Part shown: one piece after another, positions 17,088 through 25,821 of the stretch
Numbering within the stretch: position 1 is the first letter of the stretch
How the letters are laid out: each line of letters begins with the position of its first letter
Origin: an uncultured Psychroserpens sp.
GTDB lineage: Bacteria; Bacteroidota; Bacteroidia; Flavobacteriales; Flavobacteriaceae
DNA length: 64,000 nucleotides
Reading direction: 5' to 3'
Assembly (NCBI RefSeq): GCF_947492715.1
Contig: NZ_CANLNS010000002.1
Coordinates: 1 to 64,000, forward strand
Made by a program: the position numbers and the translations under genes
Notes under the pieces: generated by a model
Database searches by the model: none
Told to the model about the DNA's origin: nothing
Seen by the model: only the letters and a program-made list of their open reading frames with translations

Positions 17088-17896
17088 TAATTAAAGCTAT
17101 TTAGGATTATAAAATCACTATGACTCGATGTGGTTTTTATACCATCATCAAACTTAAAGTAAGCTATAGGCTTTTCAAATGCCACATGTCTTATATAGGT
17201 ATAGAGTATAGCGTATAGTTCACTTTTTTCTTCTATTTGACCCGTTAGAACCGTATGAATTGTTTCAGGGTTAAGTTTAAGTTGCTCAACAGTGAATAAA
17301 ACATAATAGATAAAATCTTCTTTCGTATTATACTCAAAGGAATTATAGAAAATGAGTTTTCCGTTATTGATACCAATTATTTCGAATGTCGATGTATTGA
17401 CATTGATATATAGTTTTTCTTCTTCATTTTTGAAATTTGTTTGTAACAAGGTTTCAATAAGTATCGTAGATGAATGCTTATAAACAAAACTTCCAAAGGT
17501 GTCGAAAATGTAGTTGTTAATATTAATTAACGGCACATAGATATTAACACTTTTATTTGTGGGTAAGGTGTCAAAACTGATAAAATCTGTCTTTAATATT
17601 TTTGCATTAAACTTTAAATAATCGGCCAAATTTTGTTCGTCAAATAATGCGTCAGGAACCAGACAAGACAATTCATTTTGATAAATACAAGTTATGGTGT
17701 CAAACGTTTGCTCAAAGTCTGAATTTGATGCAAGAATAACTTTTAAGTCATTAAGTAACTCAAATGGAGTTGCTTTCTTTTCTAAATGCACGTGTTGTAA
17801 TAACTCAATGGTATTTGTCGTACGATTTAAAATACAAAAAGAAAGTCCACTCAAACGAATTTGAATGGACAGTGCTTTTATACTAATTTGTTTCAA
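17087..17896 (-). CDS. DUF3822 family protein
   Basis: 269 residues, recognised as DUF3822 by its opening (LSIQIRLSGLSFCILNRTTN), ASKHA-like strands (LYINVNTSTFEIIGINNGKL) and its position directly before rsmD. The family is nearly restricted to Bacteroidota and has no established activity; the fold resembles actin/ribokinase-type ATPases. It is 1 bp from the membrane protein upstream and overlaps rsmD, so it probably works in the same expression unit. Confidence 0.8.
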   Translation of the reverse strand: MKQISIKALSIQIRLSGLSFCILNRTTNTIELLQHVHLEKKATPFELLNDLKVILASNSDFEQTFDTITCIYQNELSCLVPDALFDEQNLADYLKFNAKILKTDFISFDTLPTNKSVNIYVPLININNYIFDTFGSFVYKHSSTILIETLLQTNFKNEEEKLYINVNTSTFEIIGINNGKLIFYNSFEYNTKEDFIYYVLFTVEQLKLNPETIHTVLTGQIEEKSELYAILYTYIRHVAFEKPIAYFKFDDGIKTTSSHSDFIILNSFN

Positions 17897-17897
17897 T

Positions 17898-18635
17898 TTA
17901 GTCTTTACTTAAGTTTTTAGGCCAGTTACCTTTGGTAACATCTTCTATCATAGAACCAACTTGTAATTTTGGTCCATTCACACCATCTACAGACATCACT
18001 TCTTTTTCTTTAGCAACTAAATTTTTATTCTGATCGTGTAGAATAATATCTTTATCAACAGACGCTTCAAATACTGCGATTCCAGTATCTTCTAATTTAC
18101 CTGCATTTAAAGTGAACTTAGAGCCTGCAGGTCCAATACCTTCAGGAAGGTTCATCATTGTTTTATAACGTGGATCATCACCAAAAAGAGAATCTCTAAC
18201 AGAAACAAAGTCTAATGTGTCAATGATAACAATATCCTTTGTGGTTTCAACACCTCCAAAACGAGCAGTTAGTTCCTCGTCAATAACCGTTGAGTCACGT
18301 CTTTGAGTAATTATAAATTTGGCAGTATCAATAAACTTAATTAAATCATCAAAATTACCCGTAAACTTTTTAGTTACAGTTCTATGCGCTAATTCGGCAT
18401 CTCTAATATCTATTAATTTTGAGATTACCGTTTTGTATCGTTCTTCTTTCAGCTTATTAAATTTAATTTCGCCATAAACAGAATCGAAAGTAAGGTAGCC
18501 CAAAAAGAAGATTAAAGCCCACAAAACTATATTCAATACAGGTTTTAATTTTTTAGGTACAAATCTATCAATTAGCCAAACGATACCAATTGTAAGCAAA
18601 ATTAGGGCTACAACTACAAGAATTACTTTTAACAT
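17898..18635 (-). CDS. Conserved membrane-anchored protein, unknown function
   Basis: 245 residues with two N-terminal hydrophobic helices (residues 1-23 and about 33-52) and then a soluble domain (KLKEERYKTVISKLIDIRDAE, SRDSLFGDDPRYKTMMNLPEG-like region). The topology suggests an inner-membrane anchor with a periplasmic or cytoplasmic globular part. I do not recognise a named family. It heads the DUF3822-rsmD cluster and is divergent from the helicase. Its upstream gap holds an inverted repeat, TCTACAAT(18673-18680)/ATTGTAGA(18711-18718). Confidence 0.7.
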   Translation of the reverse strand: MLKVILVVVALILLTIGIVWLIDRFVPKKLKPVLNIVLWALIFFLGYLTFDSVYGEIKFNKLKEERYKTVISKLIDIRDAELAHRTVTKKFTGNFDDLIKFIDTAKFIITQRRDSTVIDEELTARFGGVETTKDIVIIDTLDFVSVRDSLFGDDPRYKTMMNLPEGIGPAGSKFTLNAGKLEDTGIAVFEASVDKDIILHDQNKNLVAKEKEVMSVDGVNGPKLQVGSMIEDVTKGNWPKNLSKD

Positions 18636-18838
18636 AGTTAGTTTTTTTTATATTTTTAAGGAGTTACGCAAATCTACAATTTTTTTTTATTCGTTAAAAT
18701 ATTGTAGAGAAAAATCAATCAATGGTGAAAGATATAAAATAACTTTCAAATTATATAACAAATTTTGCCATGTCACCCCATAAAATTATAATGTATTAAA
18801 TCATATCTTGCGTTTTTATTTGGATTTCAATTACATAG

Positions 18839-20266
18839 ATGACGGCATCAGAATTTTATAAATTACTCATTAAGAAGTTTCCATTTGCTCCAACCTTAAA
18901 GCAAACAATAGCATTAGAGCAACTATCGCAATTTATTTATGACGACACTCCTAACGCCTTATATCTTTTAAAGGGATTTGCAGGAACAGGGAAAACAAGT
19001 ATTATTGGCACCTTGGTTTCCAATATATGGGAAACAAAGAAAAGTGCTGTGCTAATGGCGCCAACAGGGCGAGCAGCCAAAGTAATCTCTAATTATTCTA
19101 ACAAAGAGGCCTTTACTATTCATAAGAAAATATACTTTCCTAAGAAAAATAGAGGAGGAGGAGTGAAATTTGTGATGCAACCTAATAAACATCGCAACAC
19201 CATTTTTATTGTCGATGAGGCGTCTATGATTCCTGATACACCTTCAGACTCTAAAAACTTTGAAAGCACGTCATTATTGGATGATTTGATACAATATGTT
19301 TATTCTGGGCATAAATGTAAACTCCTTTTAATTGGAGACAAAGCCCAACTACCTCCTGTGAAAGCCGATTTGTCTCCAGCGCTAAACCAAGATAAACTTG
19401 ATCTAAATTATAACAAAAGAGTAACAGCTATTGAACTTGACGAAGTGGTTAGGCAAAATCAAGATTCGGGCATTTTGAGTAATGCTACTCGAATTAGAGA
19501 GGTTATAGAAAATGACTTTTTTGAGTCATTTAAGTTTAACCTTAATGGGTTTAAAGATATTGTTAGGCTTGTAGATGGACATGAGATTATGGACGCCATT
19601 AATGATTCTTATAGTGAGCATGGACATGAAGACACTGCAATCATTGTTAGAAGTAATAAACGTGCAAATCTTTATAATCAACAAATACGACACAGAATTC
19701 TTTTTAATGAAAACGAACTAACTGTTGGTGATTTTTTAATGGTGGTAAAGAACAATTACTTCTGGGTTAAGCCTACAACCGAGGCTGGATTTATTGCTAA
19801 TGGGGATATCATTCAAGTTTTAGAAATCTTCTCTATTACCACACTCTATGATTTTCGTTTTGCAGAGGTTAAAGTACAAATGGTAGATTATCCCAAAATG
19901 CGACCATTTGAAACCGTTCTTTTATTAGACACCATTGAGGCCGAAACACCATCTCTTACTTATGAAGATAGTAATAGACTGTATCTAGAGGTTCAAAAGG
20001 ACTATGAAGATGAAACGTCTAATTATAAAAAGTTTTTAAAAATTAAAGGGAATAAGCATTTCAATGCGCTACAGGTTAAATTCTCCTATGCAATAACATG
20101 TCATAAATCTCAAGGAGGACAATGGAATACCATTTTTGTAGAACAGCCTTACCTGCCAAATGGTATCGATAGAGACTATATGAGATGGTTATATACTGCT
20201 GTAACTAGAGCTAAGGAAAAATTGTATCTTATTGGTTTTAAAGATGATCTTTTTGAAGAAATTTAA
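18839..20266 (+). CDS. RecD-like ATP-dependent DNA helicase
   Basis: 475 residues, superfamily 1B. Walker A GFAGTGKT is at residues 46-53, followed by Walker B FIVDEASMIPD, motif III LLLIGDKAQLPPV, and a UvrD-type C-terminal box ITCHKSQGGQW plus YTAVTRAKEKLYLIGF. It lacks the long N-terminal region of RecD2, so it is the shorter RecD-like helicase common in Bacteroidota. It probably unwinds DNA in repair or recombination; no RecB or RecC is nearby. Followed 11 bp later by a DUF4126 gene on the same strand. Confidence 0.9.
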   Translation: MTASEFYKLLIKKFPFAPTLKQTIALEQLSQFIYDDTPNALYLLKGFAGTGKTSIIGTLVSNIWETKKSAVLMAPTGRAAKVISNYSNKEAFTIHKKIYFPKKNRGGGVKFVMQPNKHRNTIFIVDEASMIPDTPSDSKNFESTSLLDDLIQYVYSGHKCKLLLIGDKAQLPPVKADLSPALNQDKLDLNYNKRVTAIELDEVVRQNQDSGILSNATRIREVIENDFFESFKFNLNGFKDIVRLVDGHEIMDAINDSYSEHGHEDTAIIVRSNKRANLYNQQIRHRILFNENELTVGDFLMVVKNNYFWVKPTTEAGFIANGDIIQVLEIFSITTLYDFRFAEVKVQMVDYPKMRPFETVLLLDTIEAETPSLTYEDSNRLYLEVQKDYEDETSNYKKFLKIKGNKHFNALQVKFSYAITCHKSQGGQWNTIFVEQPYLPNGIDRDYMRWLYTAVTRAKEKLYLIGFKDDLFEEI

Positions 20267-20277
20267 GTGTTATTAAT

Positions 20278-20853
20278 ATGACAACCGAAACAATTATTAG
20301 TATTTTTTTAGGTATTGGATTATCGGCATCTGTAGGTTTTAGAGTGTTTGTGCCATTATTTGCTCTAAGTTTGGCAGCTTATTTTAATCTTTGGGAACTT
20401 AATGATTCGTGGCAATGGATAGGCAGTTTAACTGCTGTTGTGACCTTAGGTGTTGCTACTTTAGTAGAAATTTTTGGATACTATATTCCTTACATTGATA
20501 ATTTACTTGATACTATAGCCATACCTTTAGCTACGATTGCTGGAACAGCCGTAATGGTATCTACTATTGCAGATCTAGGCCCAGTAATCACCTGGGCACT
20601 TGCAATTATAGCAGGAGGTGGAACCGCAGCAGCAGTCGCCGGGAGCTCTGGAGTAACAAGATTAACATCAACTGCAACAACGGGAGGAGTAGCTAATCCT
20701 ATAGTATCAACTGTTGAAACAGGCACATCCATAGTTATGTCTGTCTTATCTCTATTTATTCCTGTACTGGCATTTATTTTTGTTGTTGCTATTTTATATC
20801 TCATTTTTAGAGTTTATAAAAAGATTAAAAGAAGTAAGAGCAAAACCACATAA
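20278..20853 (+). CDS. DUF4126 family membrane protein
   Basis: 191 residues with four or five hydrophobic segments, opening ISIFLGIGLSASVGFRVFVP, which is typical of DUF4126, and glycine/alanine-rich helices (IAGGGTAAAVAGSSGVTR). The last 15 residues are basic and cytoplasmic. The function is unknown. It is close behind the helicase and before kdsB; a candidate promoter at 20860 suggests kdsB can be transcribed separately. Confidence 0.82.
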   Translation: MTTETIISIFLGIGLSASVGFRVFVPLFALSLAAYFNLWELNDSWQWIGSLTAVVTLGVATLVEIFGYYIPYIDNLLDTIAIPLATIAGTAVMVSTIADLGPVITWALAIIAGGGTAAAVAGSSGVTRLTSTATTGGVANPIVSTVETGTSIVMSVLSLFIPVLAFIFVVAILYLIFRVYKKIKRSKSKTT

Positions 20854-20859
20854 AAGTTT

Positions 20860-20867
20860 TATTTTTG
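20860..20867 (+). promoter_or_regulatory. Candidate -7 element for kdsB
   Basis: TATTTTTG matches TAnnTTTG perfectly, 22 bp upstream of the kdsB ATG. No -33 TTG was found at the usual distance. Confidence 0.5.
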
Positions 20868-20889
20868 ATATTCAATCTATATCAGTTTA

Positions 20890-21618
20890 ATGAAGATAAT
20901 ATCAATGATACCTGCACGATATAGTGCATCTCGGTTCCCAGGAAAACTCATGCAGAATTTAGCAGGGAAGACTGTTATTTTAAGAACATACGAAGCGACT
21001 GTAGCCACGAATTTGTTTGATGATGTTTATGTTGTTACCGATAGTGAGACCATTTACAATGAAATTGTTTCGAATGGAGGCAAAGCCATAATGAGCCAGA
21101 AAGAACATGAGTCTGGTAGCGATCGTATTGCAGAAGCCGTAGAACATTTAGATGTTGATATTGTTGTAAACGTCCAAGGAGATGAACCCTTTACAGAGCG
21201 TACAAGTTTAGAAAAGGTTCTTGAGGTGTTTAAGGATGATGAGAAAAAAGATATTGATTTGGCATCCCTTATGGTTGAAATTCATGATTGGGATGAAATT
21301 AATAATCCAAATACAGTAAAGGTTATTGTTGACCAAAATAATTTTGCCTTATATTTTTCGAGAAGCCCTATTCCGTTTCCAAGAGATAAGGATGCAGGAG
21401 CTCGCTATTTCAAACATAAAGGTATTTATGCCTTCCGAAAAGAAGCTTTATTAGACTTTTACAAATTACCAATGCAGTTTATTGAGGCCACAGAAAAAAT
21501 AGAATGTATTAGATACCTAGAGTATGGAAAACGTATAAAAATGATTGAAACAACAGTTGAAGGTGTTGAAATTGATACGCCAGAAGACTTAGAACGTGCT
21601 AAAAAACTCTGGAAATAG
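20890..21618 (+). CDS. kdsB: CMP-Kdo synthetase (3-deoxy-manno-octulosonate cytidylyltransferase)
   Basis: 242 residues with the KdsB opening [24 protein letters not shown] for metal and nucleotide binding, and the closing region [14 protein letters not shown]. It activates Kdo with CTP for transfer onto lipid A in the cytoplasm. It is followed closely by a HAD phosphatase; the KdnB-like enzyme three genes downstream acts on Kdo itself in characterised relatives, so part of this cluster is probably devoted to LPS inner-core sugar supply. Confidence 0.96.
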   Translation: MKIISMIPARYSASRFPGKLMQNLAGKTVILRTYEATVATNLFDDVYVVTDSETIYNEIVSNGGKAIMSQKEHESGSDRIAEAVEHLDVDIVVNVQGDEPFTERTSLEKVLEVFKDDEKKDIDLASLMVEIHDWDEINNPNTVKVIVDQNNFALYFSRSPIPFPRDKDAGARYFKHKGIYAFRKEALLDFYKLPMQFIEATEKIECIRYLEYGKRIKMIETTVEGVEIDTPEDLERAKKLWK

Positions 21619-21619
21619 A

Positions 21620-22324
21620 TTGGATACAAACTACAAACATATAAAAGTCATCGGGTTTGATGCAGACGACACGCTTTGGGTTAATGAAACTTATTTTCGT
21701 GATGCAGAACTAGAATTTGCTAAGTTAATGGCGCCTTATGAAACAGCAAATAAAATAGATCAAGAATTGTTTAAAAAGGAAATGGATAATCTTCCATTGT
21801 ATGGATATGGAGTTAAAGGTTTTGTATTGTCTATGGTAGAAATGGCTATTGAACTTTCTAATAATATGGTGTCTAATGCCACCATTTCTGAAATTTTAGA
21901 TATTGGTAAATCCATGCTTAATAAACCTGTAGAATTATTGGATGGGGTTGAGGATACCTTAAATGTTCTTTCTGAAAACTATAGGTTAATTTTAATAACT
22001 AAAGGTGATTTGTTAGATCAAGAACGTAAACTTGAAAAATCTAATTTAACATCCTATTTTCACCACATAGAGGTTTTAAGTGATAAGCAAGAAAGTAATT
22101 ATGCGAAATTGCTTGAACATTTAGATATAGAGCCTAGTGAATTTTTAATGGTAGGTAATTCGTTAAAATCTGATATTTTACCCTTGGTGAATATAAATGC
22201 TAAAGCAATACATGTGCCTTTTCACACAACATGGTTGCATGAGCAAGTAAATACAGAAGAAACGGAGCAAAAAAAATATAGAACAATATCTAGTTTGTCA
22301 GATTTAAAATCGATTTTAGATTAA
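21620..22324 (+). CDS. HAD-family hydrolase
   Basis: 234 residues if started at the TTG at 21620, 1 bp after the kdsB stop; the track start is a GTG at 21596 inside kdsB, and there is no suitable ATG. HAD motif I is GFDADDTLWVNE, motif II lies in LILITKGD, and motif IV is MVGNSLKSDILP. It has a helical cap between motifs I and II. Substrate is unknown; the position after kdsB raises the possibility of a sugar phosphate, but KdsC proteins are smaller and lack this cap. Its stop overlaps the next ATG. Confidence 0.82.
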   Translation: MDTNYKHIKVIGFDADDTLWVNETYFRDAELEFAKLMAPYETANKIDQELFKKEMDNLPLYGYGVKGFVLSMVEMAIELSNNMVSNATISEILDIGKSMLNKPVELLDGVEDTLNVLSENYRLILITKGDLLDQERKLEKSNLTSYFHHIEVLSDKQESNYAKLLEHLDIEPSEFLMVGNSLKSDILPLVNINAKAIHVPFHTTWLHEQVNTEETEQKKYRTISSLSDLKSILD

Positions 22325-22944
22325 TGAAAGTAATAGATCTAGATACTTGGAAACGCAAGGCGCATTATGAACATTTTAGATCTTTTAAAGATCCATATTT
22401 TGGTGTTGTGATTCCATTTGATATGACAACAGCGTATCGCTTTGCTAAATCGAATACCTTATCTTTTTTCGGAAAGTATTTGCACGATTGCATGAAAGCG
22501 ATAAATGATATTGACGAATTAAAGCTTAGAATAGAAAATGATAAAATTGTGCTGCATGATCAAATTAATGCTTCGGCTACAATTATGAGACCCAATAAGA
22601 CATTTGGATGTTCTTATATTGAATTTGATCGTGATTTAGAACGATTTTTAGTCAATTTAAATGCAGAGAAAAAGAGAATAGAACAATCGAGTGAATTGTT
22701 TCCAGAACGTAACGATTTGGCTTGTATACACTGTTCTGCTTTACCTTGGGTTCATTTTTCGGGACATAAAGAACCTGTGTCTGGAACCTTGGAATCTGTC
22801 CCTAAATTGGCATTTAGTAAAATAGAATATCAACAAGATGGCAAAATTACAATGAATGTGTCTATACATGTAAATCATGCTCTAGTTGATGGGTATCACG
22901 TTGGATTATTTTCTGAAAAATTCCAACATTATTTAAATAAGTAA
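22324..22944 (+). CDS. Chloramphenicol acetyltransferase-like protein
   Basis: 206 residues, close to the 213-220 of type A CAT. It has the opening DTWKRKAHYEHFRSF, the SALPWVHFSG segment, and the catalytic motif NHALVDG with the base histidine at about residue 185. In classical CATs the motif is HHxxxDG, so the first histidine is an asparagine here. The fold transfers acetyl from acetyl-CoA to a hydroxyl group. It is chromosomal, overlaps a HAD gene, and lies among metabolic and LPS genes without mobile-element signs, so a resistance role is not assured. Confidence 0.87.
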   Translation: MKVIDLDTWKRKAHYEHFRSFKDPYFGVVIPFDMTTAYRFAKSNTLSFFGKYLHDCMKAINDIDELKLRIENDKIVLHDQINASATIMRPNKTFGCSYIEFDRDLERFLVNLNAEKKRIEQSSELFPERNDLACIHCSALPWVHFSGHKEPVSGTLESVPKLAFSKIEYQQDGKITMNVSIHVNHALVDGYHVGLFSEKFQHYLNK

Positions 22945-22965
22945 AGATAAATCCAACTATGTTTT

Positions 22966-22973
22966 TATTTTTG
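22966..22973 (+). promoter_or_regulatory. Candidate -7 element for the KdnB-like gene
   Basis: TATTTTTG, a perfect TAnnTTTG match, lies 18 bp before the ATG at 22992. It suggests separate transcription from the CAT-like gene. Confidence 0.5.
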
Positions 22974-22991
22974 TTACACGAAGACGAATAA

Positions 22992-24074
22992 ATGAGTTAT
23001 AAAAATTATCCAATGGTGTCCAGAGTTGTTTTTGGACGAGGCAGTTTTAATCAGTTAGGTGATATTATCGCACCTAAGCGTTTAAATAGAAAAGCCCCAT
23101 TTATATTTTTGGTCGATGATGTATTCAAAGGCAATTCAGATTTAACAGCAAGAATTCCTTTAGCTTACGATGACCAACTTCTATATATTTCTGCAGAACA
23201 TGAACCAAAAACTTCTCAGGTTGATGAACTCGTAGAAAATATTATTTTAACACATAAAGATAGACCCTCAGGAATTATTGGTATTGGAGGCGGAACCATT
23301 TTAGATCTTGCGAAGGCAGTAGCTATTATGCTAACTAATGAAGGCGAAGCTAAGGATTACCAAGGATGGGATCTGGTTAAAACCCCAGCTATTTATCATG
23401 TTGGTATTCCCACGATATCTGGAACAGGAGCCGAAGTCTCACGTACGACGATATTAACAGGCCCAGAAAGAAAACTTGGCATTAACAGTGATTATACACC
23501 TTTTGATCAAGTTATTCTAGATCCAGAGTTAACTAAAGACGTTCCTAAAGACCAGTGGTTTTATACTGGAATGGACTGTTTTGTACATTGTATAGAGTCT
23601 TTAAACGGAACGTATCTCAATGCGTTCAGCCAAAGCTATGGTGAGAAAGCCTTAGAACTTTGTAAAGAGATATTTCTTAGTGATAATTTATCAGATGAAG
23701 AGTCTGCAGATAAATTAATGATGGCTTCTTGGCATGGAGGGATGAGTATTGCTTATTCTCAAGTTGGCGTTGCTCATGCAATGAGTTATGGCTTAGGATA
23801 TTTATTGGGTATTAAGCATGGCGTGGGTAATTGCATTGTTTTCGAACATTTGGAAGATTATTATCCTGAAGGTGTTGCTATGTACAAAGCGATGCGAAAA
23901 AAGCATAACATCACGATTCCTAAAGGTATTTGCGCCGAACTTCATGATGATGAGTTTGATATTATGATTGATGTAGCATTAAGCCTTGAACCATTATGGG
24001 AAAATGCAATAGGTAAAAACTGGAAGCAAGTGATTACAAGAGCAAAACTTAAAGCATTATATCAAAAAATGTAA
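22992..24074 (+). CDS. kdnB: KdnB-like Kdo 8-oxidase (iron-type alcohol dehydrogenase)
   Basis: 360 residues of the iron-containing alcohol dehydrogenase family: GIGGGTILDLAKA for nucleotide binding, and metal-site histidines in MDCFVHC and in GVAHAMSYGLGYLLGIKHG. Segments such as GIPTISGTGAEVSRT, QWFYTGMDC and GGMSIAYSQVG closely match, from memory, the Shewanella KdnB sequence, which oxidises C8 of Kdo on the way to 8-amino-Kdo. Location near kdsB supports this. The aminotransferase KdnA (DegT family) is not in the window. A general alcohol dehydrogenase remains possible. Confidence 0.78.
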   Translation: MSYKNYPMVSRVVFGRGSFNQLGDIIAPKRLNRKAPFIFLVDDVFKGNSDLTARIPLAYDDQLLYISAEHEPKTSQVDELVENIILTHKDRPSGIIGIGGGTILDLAKAVAIMLTNEGEAKDYQGWDLVKTPAIYHVGIPTISGTGAEVSRTTILTGPERKLGINSDYTPFDQVILDPELTKDVPKDQWFYTGMDCFVHCIESLNGTYLNAFSQSYGEKALELCKEIFLSDNLSDEESADKLMMASWHGGMSIAYSQVGVAHAMSYGLGYLLGIKHGVGNCIVFEHLEDYYPEGVAMYKAMRKKHNITIPKGICAELHDDEFDIMIDVALSLEPLWENAIGKNWKQVITRAKLKALYQKM

Positions 24075-24075
24075 T

Positions 24076-24624
24076 ATGCGGTGGCTAGCACGACTTATCT
24101 ATTTTAAAATTTGGGGATGGAAAGTCACTGGTAATACCAATTTCTCAAAAGACACTATTAAAAAAGCGGTAATAATAGCTGTTCCTCATACAAGTTGGCA
24201 TGATTTCTTTATTGGTATATTACTTCGGAAAGTTGTTAATGTGAAAACTAATTTCATAGCAAAAAAGGAACTGTTTAGATGGCCATTTGGTTGGTACTTT
24301 AGGGCAGTGGGAGGTGCTGCTATAGACAGAACTTCTGGTCAAAACAAAGTAGACGCTATTGCAAAATTGTTTGCAGATAAAAAAGAATTTAGATTAACCT
24401 TGGCGCCAGAAGGAACAAGAAAAAAAGTTGAGAATTGGAGAACAGGTTTCTATTATATTGCAAAAGCTGCTCAGGTGCCTATAATAATGTTCACTTTAGA
24501 TTTTCAGAATAAACAAAATCATATTTCACAACCGTTTTATCCTACAGATGATGTGGATGCTGACTTTAGGTTTATGAAGGCGTTTTATAAGGATGTGAAA
24601 GGTAAAAAACCTGAATATTCATAA
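24076..24624 (+). CDS. PlsC-type 1-acyl-glycerol-3-phosphate acyltransferase
   Basis: 182 residues, a short member of the LPLAT family. The catalytic HX4D motif is HTSWHD, motif II lies in FRAVGGAAIDR, and motif III is APEGTR. The enzyme transfers an acyl chain onto a lysophospholipid or related acceptor at the inner membrane. It begins 1 bp after the KdnB-like gene and is probably cotranscribed with it. It may be the housekeeping PlsC or a specialised acyltransferase; its length is smaller than typical PlsC (about 240). Confidence 0.87.
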   Translation: MRWLARLIYFKIWGWKVTGNTNFSKDTIKKAVIIAVPHTSWHDFFIGILLRKVVNVKTNFIAKKELFRWPFGWYFRAVGGAAIDRTSGQNKVDAIAKLFADKKEFRLTLAPEGTRKKVENWRTGFYYIAKAAQVPIIMFTLDFQNKQNHISQPFYPTDDVDADFRFMKAFYKDVKGKKPEYS

Positions 24625-24630
24625 GCCTTG

Positions 24631-25236
24631 TTAGGAATGGTTCCAAGAGTTCTCGTCATCTTTATTTTTAGGCGATAAGCCTAAAACTTCATTTTTGGTA
24701 TTTACACCTAAACCTAATACTGTTCTGTTGGCATAGTTGAAATAGGCTACAACTTGATTGATTTCTAAAATTTCTCCATCAGAGACACCCAAATCTCTCA
24801 ATGCTTTAATATGATTTTCTGTAATGCTATTTGGTTTTAAACTTAGGTTTTTCGCATATCTAATAATGCCTAATTCTTTTGCATTAAGAATTGTGTCCAG
24901 CGAGTCGTTCTCAATATGATGTTGGAGAAGCATAGCTCTGTCAGCATCATTTAAAAAACGTTTCATACCTTCAAAATGATGCTTGTAACAATAATCACAG
25001 TCATTTATAAAACTAGTATAAGTTCCTAAAAATTCTAAAAACCAATTAGGGTAGGTGTTATCGGTATGATGTAATGTGTTTTTGTAAAGACTCATATGTC
25101 CAATTAAAGTATGTGGTCTTAAACTATGGATGCTTAAAACGTTATCAATTTGATTATTAGGACCTTTTATTTTAGAATAAATAGATTTTAGTTTGCCTGT
25201 GGCTTTTTCAAATGGGATTACTGTTATCCAACTCAT
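24631..25236 (-). CDS. AhpD-like / carboxymuconolactone decarboxylase family protein
   Basis: 201 residues, all-helical, with the redox motif CDYCYKHH (CxxC followed by histidine) used by AhpD-type peroxidase-related enzymes. The opening MSWITVIPFEKATGKLKSIY matches the uncharacterised peroxidase-related branch. It probably handles peroxides or serves as a disulfide reductant. It lies 10 bp downstream of the DUF3052 gene on the same strand and converges with the acyltransferase, only 6 bp away. Confidence 0.85.
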   Translation of the reverse strand: MSWITVIPFEKATGKLKSIYSKIKGPNNQIDNVLSIHSLRPHTLIGHMSLYKNTLHHTDNTYPNWFLEFLGTYTSFINDCDYCYKHHFEGMKRFLNDADRAMLLQHHIENDSLDTILNAKELGIIRYAKNLSLKPNSITENHIKALRDLGVSDGEILEINQVVAYFNYANRTVLGLGVNTKNEVLGLSPKNKDDENSWNHS

Positions 25237-25246
25237 AGTAATATTG

Positions 25247-25660
25247 TTAAGTTCTGTCTTTTAATCTATACACGAATTTAAGTCCGCTCCAATCTGCATC
25301 AATGGCCGCAACTTTAATATCAACTAATCCTTTATTCAAGATTAATTTTCTTACTGGTTCTCGCTTTAAATCTGTAATTATTTTGCTGCTACCTTTTGGC
25401 CAACTCACCCACATCAAACCATTAATTTTTAGTACAGGTTTATATCTATCAATAACTTGAGACAAGTCTGTAAGCGTTGTACAGAAGACATGTATGAAAT
25501 CTGCAGATTTTTCTTTTAATGTCTTCAGTTCTATAAGGTCTTCTGGTAAATCTTCAAACAAGCTAAAGTAGTGATTAGGAGCTCTATAGAGCAAGAATGA
25601 GTGTCCATATTTTAAGCCTAATTTTTTCGCTAAAGGTGTTTGCGAATATCCTGAATTCAT
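25247..25660 (-). CDS. DUF3052 family protein
   Basis: 137 residues when started at MNSGYSQTPLAKKLGLK; the track ORF adds 13 residues (MCAKNIKFDQKNN) that do not look coding. The opening GYSQTPLAKKLGL and the segments MWVSWPKGSS and GLVDIKVAAID match DUF3052. The family is cytoplasmic and has no known activity. It is followed by the AhpD-like gene with a 10-bp gap, so the two are likely one operon. Confidence 0.8.
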   Translation of the reverse strand: MNSGYSQTPLAKKLGLKYGHSFLLYRAPNHYFSLFEDLPEDLIELKTLKEKSADFIHVFCTTLTDLSQVIDRYKPVLKINGLMWVSWPKGSSKIITDLKREPVRKLILNKGLVDIKVAAIDADWSGLKFVYRLKDRT

Positions 25661-25782
25661 GTTGTTTTTTTGATCAAATTTTATATTTTTGGCACACATT
25701 TTGAGTTACTTAAAATGTAATCAAATACTGAAACATAAAGTAAACTATTAGTCCCTAAAAAGAAACAGATATTGATTATTAC

Positions 25783-25817
25783 AAAAGCTATTTAAGACCA
25801 TCTTAGATAGCTTTTTT
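25783..25817 (-). terminator. Terminator after the SnoaL-like gene
   Basis: AAAAGCTATTTAAGA pairs with TCTTAGATAGCTTTT (one G-U wobble) just after the stop of the gene at 25822. The right arm continues into a T-run on the plus strand, so the hairpin is roughly symmetric. Confidence 0.75.
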
Positions 25818-25821
25818 GTTG

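Noticed and set aside
18673-18718. Inverted repeat TCTACAAT/ATTGTAGA as an operator or riboswitch
   Set aside because: The arms are only 8 bp, the loop is long and T-rich, and there is no resemblance to a known riboswitch; in such AT-rich DNA it may occur by chance.
22324-22944. Acquired antibiotic-resistance cassette
   Set aside because: No transposase, integrase, attachment site or flanking repeats, and the gene is translationally coupled to a neighbour; nothing supports recent acquisition.
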